Of a DNA stretch of 64,000 nt, positions 35,878 through 44,893 are shown piece by piece. Both the position numbers and the translations under genes were made by a program. Within the stretch, counting starts at the first letter, position 1, and each line of letters begins with the position of its first letter. A model generated the notes under the pieces. The model did no database searches, had not been told where the DNA came from, and saw nothing but the letters and a program-made list of their open reading frames with translations. Source of the stretch: Alphaproteobacteria bacterium (GTDB lineage: Bacteria; Pseudomonadota; Alphaproteobacteria; Thalassobaculales; Thalassobaculaceae); the NCBI GenBank assembly GCA_024742605.1, contig JANSYC010000006.1, positions 1 to 64,000 of the forward strand, read 5' to 3'.

Positions 35878-37848
35878 ATGGCCCGTTCCCCCGGCCCGAA
35901 CGCGCGCGCCGTCCTGCAGCGGGCAGAACGCGCGGTTTCCGATCGGGATCCGCTGCCGGTGCGGGCCGACCACCGGATCTTGATCGGCTCCCGGGCGACG
36001 CCGGCACCGCTCCTCTACCGTCTGGGCATTCTGGAGGCCGAGGCGGGCCGTGCCGACCTGGCAGTATCCTTGATCGAGGCGGCCCGGCTGCGTGCGCCGG
36101 GCGATCCGAACATCCTCATCAATCTGGCCCAGATCACCCTGGCGACCGGCGACGCGGCCCGCGCCATCGCGCTCCTGACCCCGCTTCCGGAGGAGCTGCG
36201 CCGGAACCCGGCGGTGGCGCGGATCGAGGGAATCGCGCATGCGTCGGTCGGCGACCATGAGGCGGCGGTTCCCCGTCTGGATCTGGCCAGACGCGCCGCG
36301 CCCGACGATCCGGTTCTGCTGAACAATCTCGGGGTCTGTCTGCGCGCGCTCGGCCGCATGCGGGAGGCGGTCGCGGCCTTCGAGCGGGTGCGTGCCCCGG
36401 GCGTGGAGCTGCGGATCAACCTGTCGGGTCTGCTGATGCAGCTTGACCAGGCGGAACGGGCCCGGGCCGTTCTCGCGGACGGCCTGAGCGAGACGCCGGA
36501 GGCGGCCGCCCTGCACCGGCAGTTGGCGCTGGCGGCGCGGGCCCTGTCCCAACCGGTCCCGGCGGAGCGGGCGGCCCGCAGAGCGGTCCTTCTGGAGCCG
36601 GGGGTGGCGGCGCATGCCGCCGTGGTGGCCGACCTGGCGGAGAACCGGGCCGATCTGGAACGCGCTCGGTCCTGGGTCGAGCGCGCGCTGAGTCTCGATC
36701 CAAGCACTACCTCTGGGCGTCTTCTAAAAGCCCGAATACTAAGGCGCTTGAAGAAGTCCGAGCAGGCGGTAGTGTTGGCGCGAAACTGGTTGGAGACGGA
36801 GTCGGAACCGGCCCGTCGGTACCCGTTGCTGTTCGAGCTGGGGCAGGCTCTGGACACGCTCAACCGACCGGCGGAGGCCTATGCAAGCTTTGCCGCGGCA
36901 AATGTGGCACAACGGGATGCCACGCCCGCGCGGATCGGAGACGCCGACCGGATCCTGGACCAGATCCGCGCCCTGGACGCCCTGCTCGACGGCGGCTGGC
37001 GGGCGCAACCGGACGGCATCGGCGAGAGACTGGTCGGTGCCGACGCGCCGGTCTTCCTCGTGGGCTTCCCGAGATCGGGCACCACCCTGCTGGATCAGGT
37101 CCTGGACGCCCATCCGGACATCACGGTGATCGAGGAGCGCCCGCTCATCCCCGAAACCATCGCGCGACTGGGGGAGTTCGGCAAGCACTACCCTGAGGGA
37201 TTAGAGAGCCTTACGGGATCCGAGATCAAAAACCTGCGGGATCATTACCTGGCGGCGCGGAACCGGCTGATCGATCCGTCCCCCGGGACCATCGTGATCG
37301 ACAAGATGCCGTTGAATCTGGCGCATGCCGCGCTGATCAGACAGGTCTTCCCGGAAGCCCGGTTCATCCTGTCGCTGAGGGATCCCTGCGATGTGGTCCT
37401 GTCGTGTTTCATGCAGGCCTTCCAGCTGAACGACTGGATGGCCGCCTTCCTCAGCCTGGACCGGGCGGCGGAGCTGTACGCAGCGGTTTTCGGCCATTGG
37501 GAGCGGGCCTGCGAAACCCTGACTCTGCCGCATGTCCGGATTCGCTACGAGGATATGGTGGCCGATCTGGAAGCCGCGGTGACGCCGGTCCTCGGCTTTC
37601 TGGGCCTGCAGTGGCGCGTGGACCTGGCCCGGTTTCACGACCACGCCCGCACCAGGACCCGCCTGGCGACCCCCAGCGCCGGCCAGGTGACCCGCCCGAT
37701 CTACACCGATGCGTTGGCGCGGTGGCGGCGGTATGCTGAGATCGAGGGCGCGCCGATGCGGGCCGTTGCCGGGCGGCTGGCCGAGGAACGGCGCCGCTAC
37801 GGATATCTTGAGGGACCGGACACATCACCGAACGGGAGCGACGGATGA
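35878..37848 (+). CDS. TPR-sulfotransferase fusion protein
   Basis: 656 residues. Residues about 20-340 are tetratricopeptide repeats, for instance GVCLRALGRMREAVAAFERV. The C-terminal third is a sulfotransferase domain with the PAPS loop VGFPRSGTTLLDQVL near 394, the core FILSLRDPCDVVLSCFMQ near 498 and a C-terminal Lys/Arg-rich helix. TPR-sulfotransferase fusions resemble the tyrosylprotein-type and RaxST families. It overlaps yggS by ATGA and directly follows the other sulfotransferase, so the two very likely work on one product. Confidence 0.86.
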   Translation: MARSPGPNARAVLQRAERAVSDRDPLPVRADHRILIGSRATPAPLLYRLGILEAEAGRADLAVSLIEAARLRAPGDPNILINLAQITLATGDAARAIALLTPLPEELRRNPAVARIEGIAHASVGDHEAAVPRLDLARRAAPDDPVLLNNLGVCLRALGRMREAVAAFERVRAPGVELRINLSGLLMQLDQAERARAVLADGLSETPEAAALHRQLALAARALSQPVPAERAARRAVLLEPGVAAHAAVVADLAENRADLERARSWVERALSLDPSTTSGRLLKARILRRLKKSEQAVVLARNWLETESEPARRYPLLFELGQALDTLNRPAEAYASFAAANVAQRDATPARIGDADRILDQIRALDALLDGGWRAQPDGIGERLVGADAPVFLVGFPRSGTTLLDQVLDAHPDITVIEERPLIPETIARLGEFGKHYPEGLESLTGSEIKNLRDHYLAARNRLIDPSPGTIVIDKMPLNLAHAALIRQVFPEARFILSLRDPCDVVLSCFMQAFQLNDWMAAFLSLDRAAELYAAVFGHWERACETLTLPHVRIRYEDMVADLEAAVTPVLGFLGLQWRVDLARFHDHARTRTRLATPSAGQVTRPIYTDALARWRRYAEIEGAPMRAVAGRLAEERRRYGYLEGPDTSPNGSDG

Positions 37849-38528
37849 GCGACCAGATGCCTGATATCGCGCGGAATCTTGCGGATGTGAAGGCCCGCAT
37901 CGCGGCCGCCGCGGAACGGGTGGGGCGGCACGCCCGGGAGGTCGAGCTGATCGCCGTCGGCAAGGTGCAGCCCGACGAGCGGGTGGAGGCGGCGCTGCTG
38001 GCGGGGCAGCGGGTGTTCGGTGAGAACCGGGTGCAGGAGGCCAAGGGCAAGTGGCCCGGTTTCCGGGAGACGTTCGACGGGATCGAGCTGCATCTGATCG
38101 GGCCGCTGCAGACCAACAAGGTCGCCGAAGCGGTGGCGCTGTTCGACATCATCCAAACCGTGGACCGGCCGAAGCTGGCCCAGGCCCTGGCCAAGGAAAT
38201 GGAGAAAACCGGTCGCCGGCCGGGCTGCCTGATTCAGGTGAACACCGGCGAGGAAGACCAGAAAGCCGGCATTCTTCCGGCCGACGCGGACGCATTCATC
38301 CAAGAATGCCGAGCCGAATTTAATTTACCAATCAGAGGGTTGATGTGTATTCCACCGGTCGATGACGAGCCGTCGCCGCATTTTGCGCTGCTCCGGGAGA
38401 TGGCCCGGCGCCACGACCTTCCGGTTCTGAGCATGGGCATGAGCGGGGATTACGAACTGGCCGTGGAACTGGGCGCGACCCATGTGCGGGTGGGGACCGC
38501 GATCTTCGGGGCGCGGGATTACGGCTGA
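37845..38528 (+). CDS. YggS-family PLP homeostasis protein
   Basis: Binds pyridoxal phosphate through Lys40 (ELIAVGKVQPDE) in a TIM barrel and helps keep free PLP low. The 227-residue protein has ENRVQEAKGKWP near 64, HLIGPLQTNKV near 84 and SMGMSGDYELAVELGAT near 193. Its ATGA overlap with the TPR-sulfotransferase ties it to that operon, which is unusual for this housekeeping gene. A functional link is not shown. Confidence 0.92.
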   Translation: MSDQMPDIARNLADVKARIAAAAERVGRHAREVELIAVGKVQPDERVEAALLAGQRVFGENRVQEAKGKWPGFRETFDGIELHLIGPLQTNKVAEAVALFDIIQTVDRPKLAQALAKEMEKTGRRPGCLIQVNTGEEDQKAGILPADADAFIQECRAEFNLPIRGLMCIPPVDDEPSPHFALLREMARRHDLPVLSMGMSGDYELAVELGATHVRVGTAIFGARDYG

Positions 38529-38556
38529 CCGAGCGCTCGGAGGTTCGGTGCCGAGG

Positions 38557-39078
38557 TCACGGGATTTCCCGGATCTCCATCGGCGTTTCCGGTCCGATGC
38601 GGTCGAGTAGTGCCAGCAGGTCGGACCGCGCCAGGGCGACGCAGCCCTCCGTCGGCGTCAGACCCGGGCGGGCCAGATGCAGGAAGATGGCGCTGCCGCG
38701 ACCCGGGATCGGGGGGGCGTCGTTGTAGCCGATGACGAGGATCAGATCGTAGATCTCGTCCTCGCGCCACAGAACCTCATGGCCGCTGGCCGCCGGAAGC
38801 AGGATCAGCCGGTTGTAGGTTTCCGGGTGGTTGCAGTCGTCGCCCCATCCGTAGTCGCGCTGCAGGGGGATCGGATGCAACCGGCCGGGCGGCGGCGGGG
38901 CGCGGTCCGGACGGTAGAACAGCGATCGGAGCGGATAGCGGCCCGGCGGCGTGCCGCCATCGCCTTCGCGCTTGGCCTCGGTGATGCCGGAGCGGCCCAA
39001 GGCGCACGGGAAGACCAGGTCTTCAAAGCGCAGCAGGCCCTTCGTCTCTCCAGCCTTGGCTTCAACCGAAATGCACAT
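38557..39078 (-). CDS. L,D-transpeptidase (YkuD) domain protein
   Basis: 173 residues with the YkuD catalytic motif IFLHLARPGLTPTEGCVAL: His134 and nucleophile Cys146. Such enzymes make 3-3 crosslinks or attach proteins to peptidoglycan. No signal peptide is visible at this start (MCISVEAKAGETKG), which is odd for a periplasmic enzyme. The first ORF Met may not be the true start, or export may be unconventional. It is on the opposite strand from yggS. Confidence 0.82.
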   Translation of the reverse strand: MCISVEAKAGETKGLLRFEDLVFPCALGRSGITEAKREGDGGTPPGRYPLRSLFYRPDRAPPPPGRLHPIPLQRDYGWGDDCNHPETYNRLILLPAASGHEVLWREDEIYDLILVIGYNDAPPIPGRGSAIFLHLARPGLTPTEGCVALARSDLLALLDRIGPETPMEIREIP

Positions 39079-39162
39079 CTGGATCCCCCTTCCGTCGTGC
39101 GGTCTGCGTCCGAAGTCTTGTCATCTATCCGTCAGTCGGGGTTTCGCTCCCCCGGCATGTGG

Positions 39163-40122
39163 TCATGTTCTGCCGACGGCCGGTTCCGGGGCCGGGTCGG
39201 CCTTCATCGTATCGTACTGATCCAACGCCTGGGTCATCCAGCTGCCCACCGAACCGGGGGCGGTGGCCGGGCCGGACACCGGGGTCCGGTTGGCGAGTGT
39301 GGGCGCGTCCGACGGCGCGCGCCGCGCGGTCCCGGCATCGCGCAGATCGGCGGTATCGATGTCCAGCCGCAGGCTCTGCCGGATCGCCATGGCGTCCATG
39401 GCGGCGGGTGACAGTGCGCCCGGCGCAGTATTGCGCACGGTGTTCTGGGCGGCGGTCTGAGGGTTGCCGTTGGCGCGAATGAAGGCGTCCAGGCGGTTTG
39501 CCGCGGCCCCGCGGAAATCGTTCGGATCGGACTCGGCGGCGGCCGTGGCGGTCATGGTGGTCTGAGCAGTCTGGGCAGTCTGGTCGGTCTCGGCCTTCTG
39601 CTGGCCGTTGGCGGCGGTGATTCCGGCAGCATCGGTCACCGTGCCGAGCTCCGATCCCGGCGGCAGATCGGCCGGGCTGTCGCCTTCGAGCCAGGCCAAC
39701 ATGGTGCCCATCATATCCTTGCCGGTCTCTTCTTCCATTGCCCCGTTCATGGCGCCGGCCAGAAGGCTGAGCGGCCCGCCCCACAGAAACCCGCCGGCCG
39801 CGTGCGCCGCCGGGGACATCTGATCGCCGGTGATCTGGCGGTAAATTCCGCCGACGACCGGCAAATGTTGCAGGGGGTTGATCACGTCGAGAAGGTCGAA
39901 GAACCCCAGATCCTGCTCTTCGCCATTGGGCTGACGGAAACCATGGGCGTCGGCTTCACCGGCCGCCATCTGCTCCCGCATCCAAGCCGGTTCCTCGGGT
40001 TGTGCGGGACGCGGCGCGGCGGCGACCGGCGCGGATTTGCCGGCCTCGCTGCCGGAAACGGATCCGCGCGCCGGCGGAAGGGCCGGCCGGGGATGGACCA
40101 TGATATCGGGGGCAATGCTCAT
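39163..40122 (-). CDS. Hypothetical protein, function unknown
   Basis: 319 residues I cannot assign. Residues about 70-130 hold the best-conserved-looking segment, with FFDLLDVINPLQHLPVVGGI, YRQITGDQM and a hydrophobic GGFLWGGPLSLLAGAMNGAM that could associate with membrane. The rest is Ala/Thr/Pro-rich and low in complexity, including a run of TAQTAQ repeats. No signal peptide or catalytic motif is seen. It lies between the L,D-transpeptidase gene and ribA, same strand, without tight coupling. Confidence 0.55.
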   Translation of the reverse strand: MSIAPDIMVHPRPALPPARGSVSGSEAGKSAPVAAAPRPAQPEEPAWMREQMAAGEADAHGFRQPNGEEQDLGFFDLLDVINPLQHLPVVGGIYRQITGDQMSPAAHAAGGFLWGGPLSLLAGAMNGAMEEETGKDMMGTMLAWLEGDSPADLPPGSELGTVTDAAGITAANGQQKAETDQTAQTAQTTMTATAAAESDPNDFRGAAANRLDAFIRANGNPQTAAQNTVRNTAPGALSPAAMDAMAIRQSLRLDIDTADLRDAGTARRAPSDAPTLANRTPVSGPATAPGSVGSWMTQALDQYDTMKADPAPEPAVGRT

Positions 40123-40191
40123 CTCGCGCTCCTCTCAGGGGGAGATCACGCAATCACCATGCCAACCGAGGCGGCAGATCGTGCCCAGCCC

Positions 40192-41394
40192 TCAGAGCAG
40201 ATGCCCCGACCGCTCCGCCTTGGTCCGAAGGTAGCCTTCATTATGCGGGTTCGCCGGGAAAACGTGGGACACCCGCTCCACCACCTGAACCCCGCAGGCC
40301 GCCAGGTGGTCGATCTTGCGCGGATTGTTGGTCAGCAGCCGCACTTTGTCGACGCCCAGCTGCCGCAGCATCTCGGCCGCCTCGAAATAGACCCGCTCGT
40401 CATCGTCGAATCCCAGGGCGGTGTTCGCATCGACCGTGTCCGCTCCCAGATCCTGCAGGGCATAGGCCTTCAGCTTGTTGATCAGCCCGATGCCGCGCCC
40501 CTCCTGGGCGAGATAGAGCAGAATCCCGCCGCCGGCCGCCGCGATCATGCGGATGGCACCGCGCAACTGATCGCCGCAATCGCAGCGCAGGCTGCCCAGC
40601 AGATCGCCGGTCACGCATTGCGAATGCAGCCGGACCAGCACCGGCGCGTCCGGGTCGACGGGCGTGGGTTCGGAAGCGCCGTCGGGGCCGATCTGAATGG
40701 CGATATGCTCGGTGCCGCCGTCCAGGGGCCGGAACGCGATCAGCTGTGTGTTCTCGGCATCGGCCAACGGGACCCGGACATCGCCCGCCCGCACCAGCCG
40801 TGCCGCGGTCTCCGGGCGATGGGCGTCGACCGCCGGCCGTTCGACCACCAGCAGGGAGCGTTCGAAGGCCCAGGCCTCCAGTCCGGCCGGTATCACCGCC
40901 GGCACCGTGGCGATCATCACGCAGGGCAGCAGCCGGGCCAGCTTGGCCAGCCGGAGGCCGACCGCCGCCGGATCGTCCTCCCGTTCCGGCAGGACCGGGA
41001 GCCCGGCCAGCGCCGGCGGCAGGTTCGAGCCGGGCGCCACGGTGGGATCGGCCAGGGCCAGGATCTCGTCGACACCGGTGCTGGGCGACAGGGCGAGGGT
41101 GAGGGTCTGGGCCCGGGTGGTCATCCCCAGGGCGGTGGCGCGGTTGCCGGTGATCGCCAGCGACGGCTCCGAGCCGGCCAGGCCGGAGAGCCGCGCCCGG
41201 CTGCCCTCGATGGTCATCTCGGCGGCGGTGACGAGGGCGATCCGGTCCAGCTCCCGTCCGGCCCGCACCACCACCACGCCGCCCCGCCGCAGCTCGGCGA
41301 TGGCGCGGTCGACGGCCAGTTGGTCACGGGCGCGGCCGCTCGGATGGGTGGCGCCTTCGGCGATCGGGGGCGGGCTGGTCGGGACTGTTGTCAT
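40192..41394 (-). CDS. ribA: RibA-type GTP cyclohydrolase II with degenerate N-terminal domain
   Basis: First riboflavin pathway enzyme, opening GTP to the diaminopyrimidine. The C-terminal half (about 200-400) has the zinc site in SQCVTGDLLGSLRCDCGDQ near 257-275, the catalytic LAQEGRGIGL near 300 and TNNPRKIDHLAA near 360. The N-terminal 190 residues resemble the RibB dihydroxybutanone-phosphate synthase fold but lack the acidic DDEDRENEGD-type site, so it is probably inactive for that step. Start is at ATG MTTVPTSP. Confidence 0.9.
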   Translation of the reverse strand: MTTVPTSPPPIAEGATHPSGRARDQLAVDRAIAELRRGGVVVVRAGRELDRIALVTAAEMTIEGSRARLSGLAGSEPSLAITGNRATALGMTTRAQTLTLALSPSTGVDEILALADPTVAPGSNLPPALAGLPVLPEREDDPAAVGLRLAKLARLLPCVMIATVPAVIPAGLEAWAFERSLLVVERPAVDAHRPETAARLVRAGDVRVPLADAENTQLIAFRPLDGGTEHIAIQIGPDGASEPTPVDPDAPVLVRLHSQCVTGDLLGSLRCDCGDQLRGAIRMIAAAGGGILLYLAQEGRGIGLINKLKAYALQDLGADTVDANTALGFDDDERVYFEAAEMLRQLGVDKVRLLTNNPRKIDHLAACGVQVVERVSHVFPANPHNEGYLRTKAERSGHLL

Positions 41395-41517
41395 GGACCG
41401 GATATCTGCGACAGGTCCCGGCGGGTCAAGCCATAATCGGTCCACGGGTCTTGCACGGCCCGCGCGCCCCGGCCAAAGTCCGCCGATGTTCCGCTCGGTT
41501 TATTGGAGGCGTTCCGC

Positions 41518-42396
41518 ATGTCGACACCCGCTCCGCCGGTCTTCGGGGCCTACGATCAGGCCGCCCTCGACCGGGAATACAACAACCGGGACAAGGTGGT
41601 CGACGCCGCCGGGATCGGCGCCCGCTGGACCGAGACGGGGGCCGAGGTGCGGCGGCTGATGTCCTGTGAGACCGACGTGGATTACGGGCCCCACCCCAGG
41701 CAACGCTACGATGTGTTTCCGGCCGAGGGGCGTGAGCGTCCGATCCTGGCCTTCATCCACGGCGGCTACTGGCACAGCCGGGAGAAGGATCTGGTCCATT
41801 TCCTGGCCCCGCCCTATGTGGCGTCGGATGTGACCTTCATCTCGATCGACTACCGGCTTTGCCCGGAGGTGGGGATCGGCGACGTGGTGGCCGATGTCGC
41901 CGAGGCCCTGCGCCATATCCATGCCAATGCCCGGACCTATAACGGCGATCCGCGCCGGATCCACGTGGCCGGACATTCGGCGGGCGGGCATCTGACCGCG
42001 ATGATGTGCGGGCCGCGCGGGGTGCCCGAGCTGCTGAAGGGCGGCTGCTCGATCTCCGGCCTGCACGATCTGGAGCCGATCCGGCTGAGCTATCTGAACG
42101 AACAGCTCAATCTCGCGCCCGGCGACGTGCCGGGGTTGAGCCCGATCGCCCTGACCGAGGAGATCGCGGCGGGGACCAGGCTGCCGCCGCTGATCGCCAC
42201 CGTTGGCGGCGACGAGGGCCCGGAATACCTGCGGCAGCGGGATCAGCTGGTGGCCGCCCTGCACGCGAAGAAGCAGCCGGCGCTGGCGGTCGAGGTGCCC
42301 GGTGGCAACCATTTCACCGCCCTGGAAGCGTTCGGCGATCCGCATCACGAGCTGTGTCTGGCCATGCTGCGCCAGATCCACGCCCCGTCGCTGTAA
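41518..42396 (+). CDS. Alpha/beta hydrolase (arylformamidase-like)
   Basis: 292-residue serine hydrolase with oxyanion-hole HGGYW at 81-85, nucleophile Ser154 in GHSAGG and a C-terminal His in GGNHFTALEAF near 264. The HGGYW motif resembles kynurenine formamidases, but no tryptophan-catabolic genes are near. The substrate is open. I start at MSTPAPPVFG; a TTG 15 bases upstream is unlikely. A DUF427 gene follows 12 bases later. Confidence 0.85.
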   Translation: MSTPAPPVFGAYDQAALDREYNNRDKVVDAAGIGARWTETGAEVRRLMSCETDVDYGPHPRQRYDVFPAEGRERPILAFIHGGYWHSREKDLVHFLAPPYVASDVTFISIDYRLCPEVGIGDVVADVAEALRHIHANARTYNGDPRRIHVAGHSAGGHLTAMMCGPRGVPELLKGGCSISGLHDLEPIRLSYLNEQLNLAPGDVPGLSPIALTEEIAAGTRLPPLIATVGGDEGPEYLRQRDQLVAALHAKKQPALAVEVPGGNHFTALEAFGDPHHELCLAMLRQIHAPSL

Positions 42397-42408
42397 GAGG
42401 GCCGACGG

Positions 42409-42693
42409 ATGGCGCGGGCGATCTTCAACGGCGTGGTACTGGCCGAGAGCGACGAGACGATCTCGATCGAAGGGGTCGAGTACTTTCCGCCCGACACCGT
42501 CAAGCACGAGCATCTGGAGGCGACCCGGACCCGCACCGCCTGCCCCTGGCGCGGGGTCGCGACCTACTACACCGTGCGGGTCGGCGACAGGGAGGATCGC
42601 GACGCCGCCTTCGCCTACACGAGAACGAAACGCAAGGCCCGCCGGATGGAGGGCTATGTGGCGTTCTGGAAAAGTGTGGACGTGGAAGCGTGA
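42409..42693 (+). CDS. DUF427 protein
   Basis: 94-residue small cytoplasmic protein of the DUF427 family, function unknown. Typical features are RAIFNGVVLAESDETI, the central VEYFPPD, and CPWRGVATYYTVRV. It is tightly linked to the upstream hydrolase. The next gene encodes a response regulator after 69 bases and may have its own promoter. Confidence 0.9.
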   Translation: MARAIFNGVVLAESDETISIEGVEYFPPDTVKHEHLEATRTRTACPWRGVATYYTVRVGDREDRDAAFAYTRTKRKARRMEGYVAFWKSVDVEA

Positions 42694-42762
42694 GAGACCA
42701 TTTAAGGCTATAGTCGCTTCGGGTACGAAACGAATCACGCGCAAAAAACAGCGGACGGGATG

Positions 42763-43452
42763 ATGACCACACGACGGAAGATCCTGCTTGTCGACGACGA
42801 CGAACCCCTGCGGACCACCCTGTCCGAGCAACTGCAGCTCCACGAGGAATTCCTCACCATCGAGGCCGGTGACGGCGCCGGCGGCCTGCACGCGGTCAAG
42901 GACGGGCATTTCGACCTGATCCTGCTCGATGTCGGCCTGCCGGACATGGACGGCCGCGACCTGTGCCGGCTGATGCGCAAACAGGGGGTCAAGGCGCCGA
43001 TCATCATGCTGACCGCCCAGGACAGCGATTCCGACACCATTCTCGGACTGGACGCCGGGGCCAACGATTACGTGCCGAAACCGTTCAAGGTGGCGGTGCT
43101 GCTGGCCCGCATCCGCGCCCAGCTGCGCCAGCACGAGCAGAGCGACGACGCGGTCTTCACCATCGGCCCCTACAGCTTCAAGCCGGCCGCCAAGATCCTG
43201 CACGACGAGGCCCGCAACAAGAAGGTGCGGCTGACCGAGAAGGAAACCGCCATCCTGAAATACCTGTACCGGGCCGGCGACCGGATGGTGAAGCGGGACA
43301 CCCTGCTGAACGAGGTCTGGGGCTACAATGCGGGCGTCACCACCCACACCCTCGAGACCCATGTCTACCGGCTGCGGCAGAAGATCGAACCGGACCCGGC
43401 CCGCACCAGCATCCTGGTGACCGACAGCGGCGGGTACCGGCTGATCCCTTAG
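42763..43452 (+). CDS. OmpR-family response regulator
   Basis: 229-residue two-component regulator. The receiver has acidic pocket Asp11-13 (VDDDEP), the phosphoacceptor Asp56 in LILLDVGLPDMDG and the Lys of YVPKPF near 106. The C-terminal winged helix has TLETHVYRLRQKIE and SGGYRLIP. No histidine kinase is adjacent, so it is an orphan; partners are unknown. The start is the ATG that opens MTTRRKILLV, one codon after another ATG. Confidence 0.93.
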   Translation: MTTRRKILLVDDDEPLRTTLSEQLQLHEEFLTIEAGDGAGGLHAVKDGHFDLILLDVGLPDMDGRDLCRLMRKQGVKAPIIMLTAQDSDSDTILGLDAGANDYVPKPFKVAVLLARIRAQLRQHEQSDDAVFTIGPYSFKPAAKILHDEARNKKVRLTEKETAILKYLYRAGDRMVKRDTLLNEVWGYNAGVTTHTLETHVYRLRQKIEPDPARTSILVTDSGGYRLIP

Positions 43453-43475
43453 CGGTCCGACTCCTCGTCACGTCT

Positions 43476-44708
43476 TCAGTCCGGGCGGCTGCGGCCCAGC
43501 TTCAGCAGGATCAGCCCCAGCACCACGGCGCCGCCCGCGGCGAGCGCGGTGATGCTGCCGAACACCACCCCGCTCATCTCCCATTGGCCGGTCCAGAGCA
43601 GCACCTGCGGCAGCAGCATCGGGCCGATCAGCACACCCATATTGCGGCCGGTCATCAGCACCGCGAAGGCGTTCGGCCCGGCCCGTTTCGAGCCCAGGAT
43701 GGTGCTGGGCAGGGCGAACAGGCAGACCGGCGTGAAGCCGATGCCGATTCCGTAGAGCACCAGCGAGACCGCCCCGAGCGTGATCGTGTCGGTCACCGGC
43801 AGCGCGAACCAGACTGCGGCCTGCAGGCATATTGAGGTGATCAGCATCAGGGCCACCGGCACCCCCCGGCGCAGCGCCCAGGAGGTCAGGATCGCGAACA
43901 CCAGCAGGATCGCCACCGGCACCGAATAGGCCAGGGTGGCGAGGTTGGGGCTCAGCCCGTGCCGGTCCACCAGGAATTTCGGCAGCCAGGTCATGTAGGC
44001 GAAATACTGCGCCGACCACAGGGTGAACAGGGCCGCCCCCAGGCTCAGTGCCGCCCATTCCAGCCCGCTGATCCGCACCGGGGTGGCGCCTGCGGCACTG
44101 GCCGGCGGCTTGAGGTCGAGCGAGGCGCGGCCGCCGGTCTGAATCGAGATCGCCCAGAACCCGAGGGAGAGGGTCGCCCCGGCCGTGGCCAGCCACAGCA
44201 GCCGCCAGCCGATGGTGATCTCCGCCAGCGGCACCAGCGCGCTCGCCGCCAGCTGGCCGACCGGAATCCACATGGCCGAGAGGGCGATCGCCAGCGGCAG
44301 ATGCTTCGGTGCCGCGTTCCGGCTGGTGTAGACCGGGCCCGCCACCGCGAACACGGCGAAGGCCAGACCTTCCAGCGCCCGGGCCCCCAGCATGACATAG
44401 CCGTCGCCTGGGATGGCGAGGGCCAGCGCGTTCCCGGACAGCGCCAGGCCGAACCCGGCGGCCAGCAGCAGGATGGCGCCGTAGCGCTGCATCAGGCGGC
44501 CGATCAGCAGGGTCGCGACCAGCCCGATCGCCGCGTAGATCGACATGAAACCGCCGGCCAGGGTCGGCTGGTAGTCGTAGGTCGCCAGCATTTCCGGCAG
44601 CATCGGCGGCAGCTTGAACTGCTGGAAGGCCGCCAGCGATGCCAGCAGAAATCCGAACATCACGCCGGTCCAATTGGTCCGCATGTCTGTTTGGGTCGAG
44701 GAGGGCAT
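43476..44708 (-). CDS. MFS transporter
   Basis: 410-residue major-facilitator protein with about 12 hydrophobic segments. A conserved acidic/basic loop is visible in GLVATLLIGRLMQRYGAILL (loop 2-3). The substrate cannot be inferred. The N-terminal Met of MPSSTQTDMRTNWTGVM gives the natural start. It diverges from the metallo-beta-lactamase gene across 185 bases. Confidence 0.85.
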   Translation of the reverse strand: MPSSTQTDMRTNWTGVMFGFLLASLAAFQQFKLPPMLPEMLATYDYQPTLAGGFMSIYAAIGLVATLLIGRLMQRYGAILLLAAGFGLALSGNALALAIPGDGYVMLGARALEGLAFAVFAVAGPVYTSRNAAPKHLPLAIALSAMWIPVGQLAASALVPLAEITIGWRLLWLATAGATLSLGFWAISIQTGGRASLDLKPPASAAGATPVRISGLEWAALSLGAALFTLWSAQYFAYMTWLPKFLVDRHGLSPNLATLAYSVPVAILLVFAILTSWALRRGVPVALMLITSICLQAAVWFALPVTDTITLGAVSLVLYGIGIGFTPVCLFALPSTILGSKRAGPNAFAVLMTGRNMGVLIGPMLLPQVLLWTGQWEMSGVVFGSITALAAGGAVVLGLILLKLGRSRPD

Positions 44709-44893
44709 GGGGAATTCCGCTGTCGGACAGGGGCTGTGGACCTCGGCAGGGGGCCGGGGATGGCGGCACGGTCGCCGGCATAGGGTGGTAAGGCCTTTGT
44801 ATCTCAGTGGCCCCGTTTGGACATGGGCCGCAGTCTGCGCGACAGCCTCGGCCGCTGCAAGCGGTGACGTTCCAGGCCGGGGAGCAATGTGTT

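Noticed and set aside
41395-41517. FMN riboswitch upstream of ribA
   Set aside because: The sequence lacks the conserved RFN-element core, and the gap is short and shared with a divergent gene.
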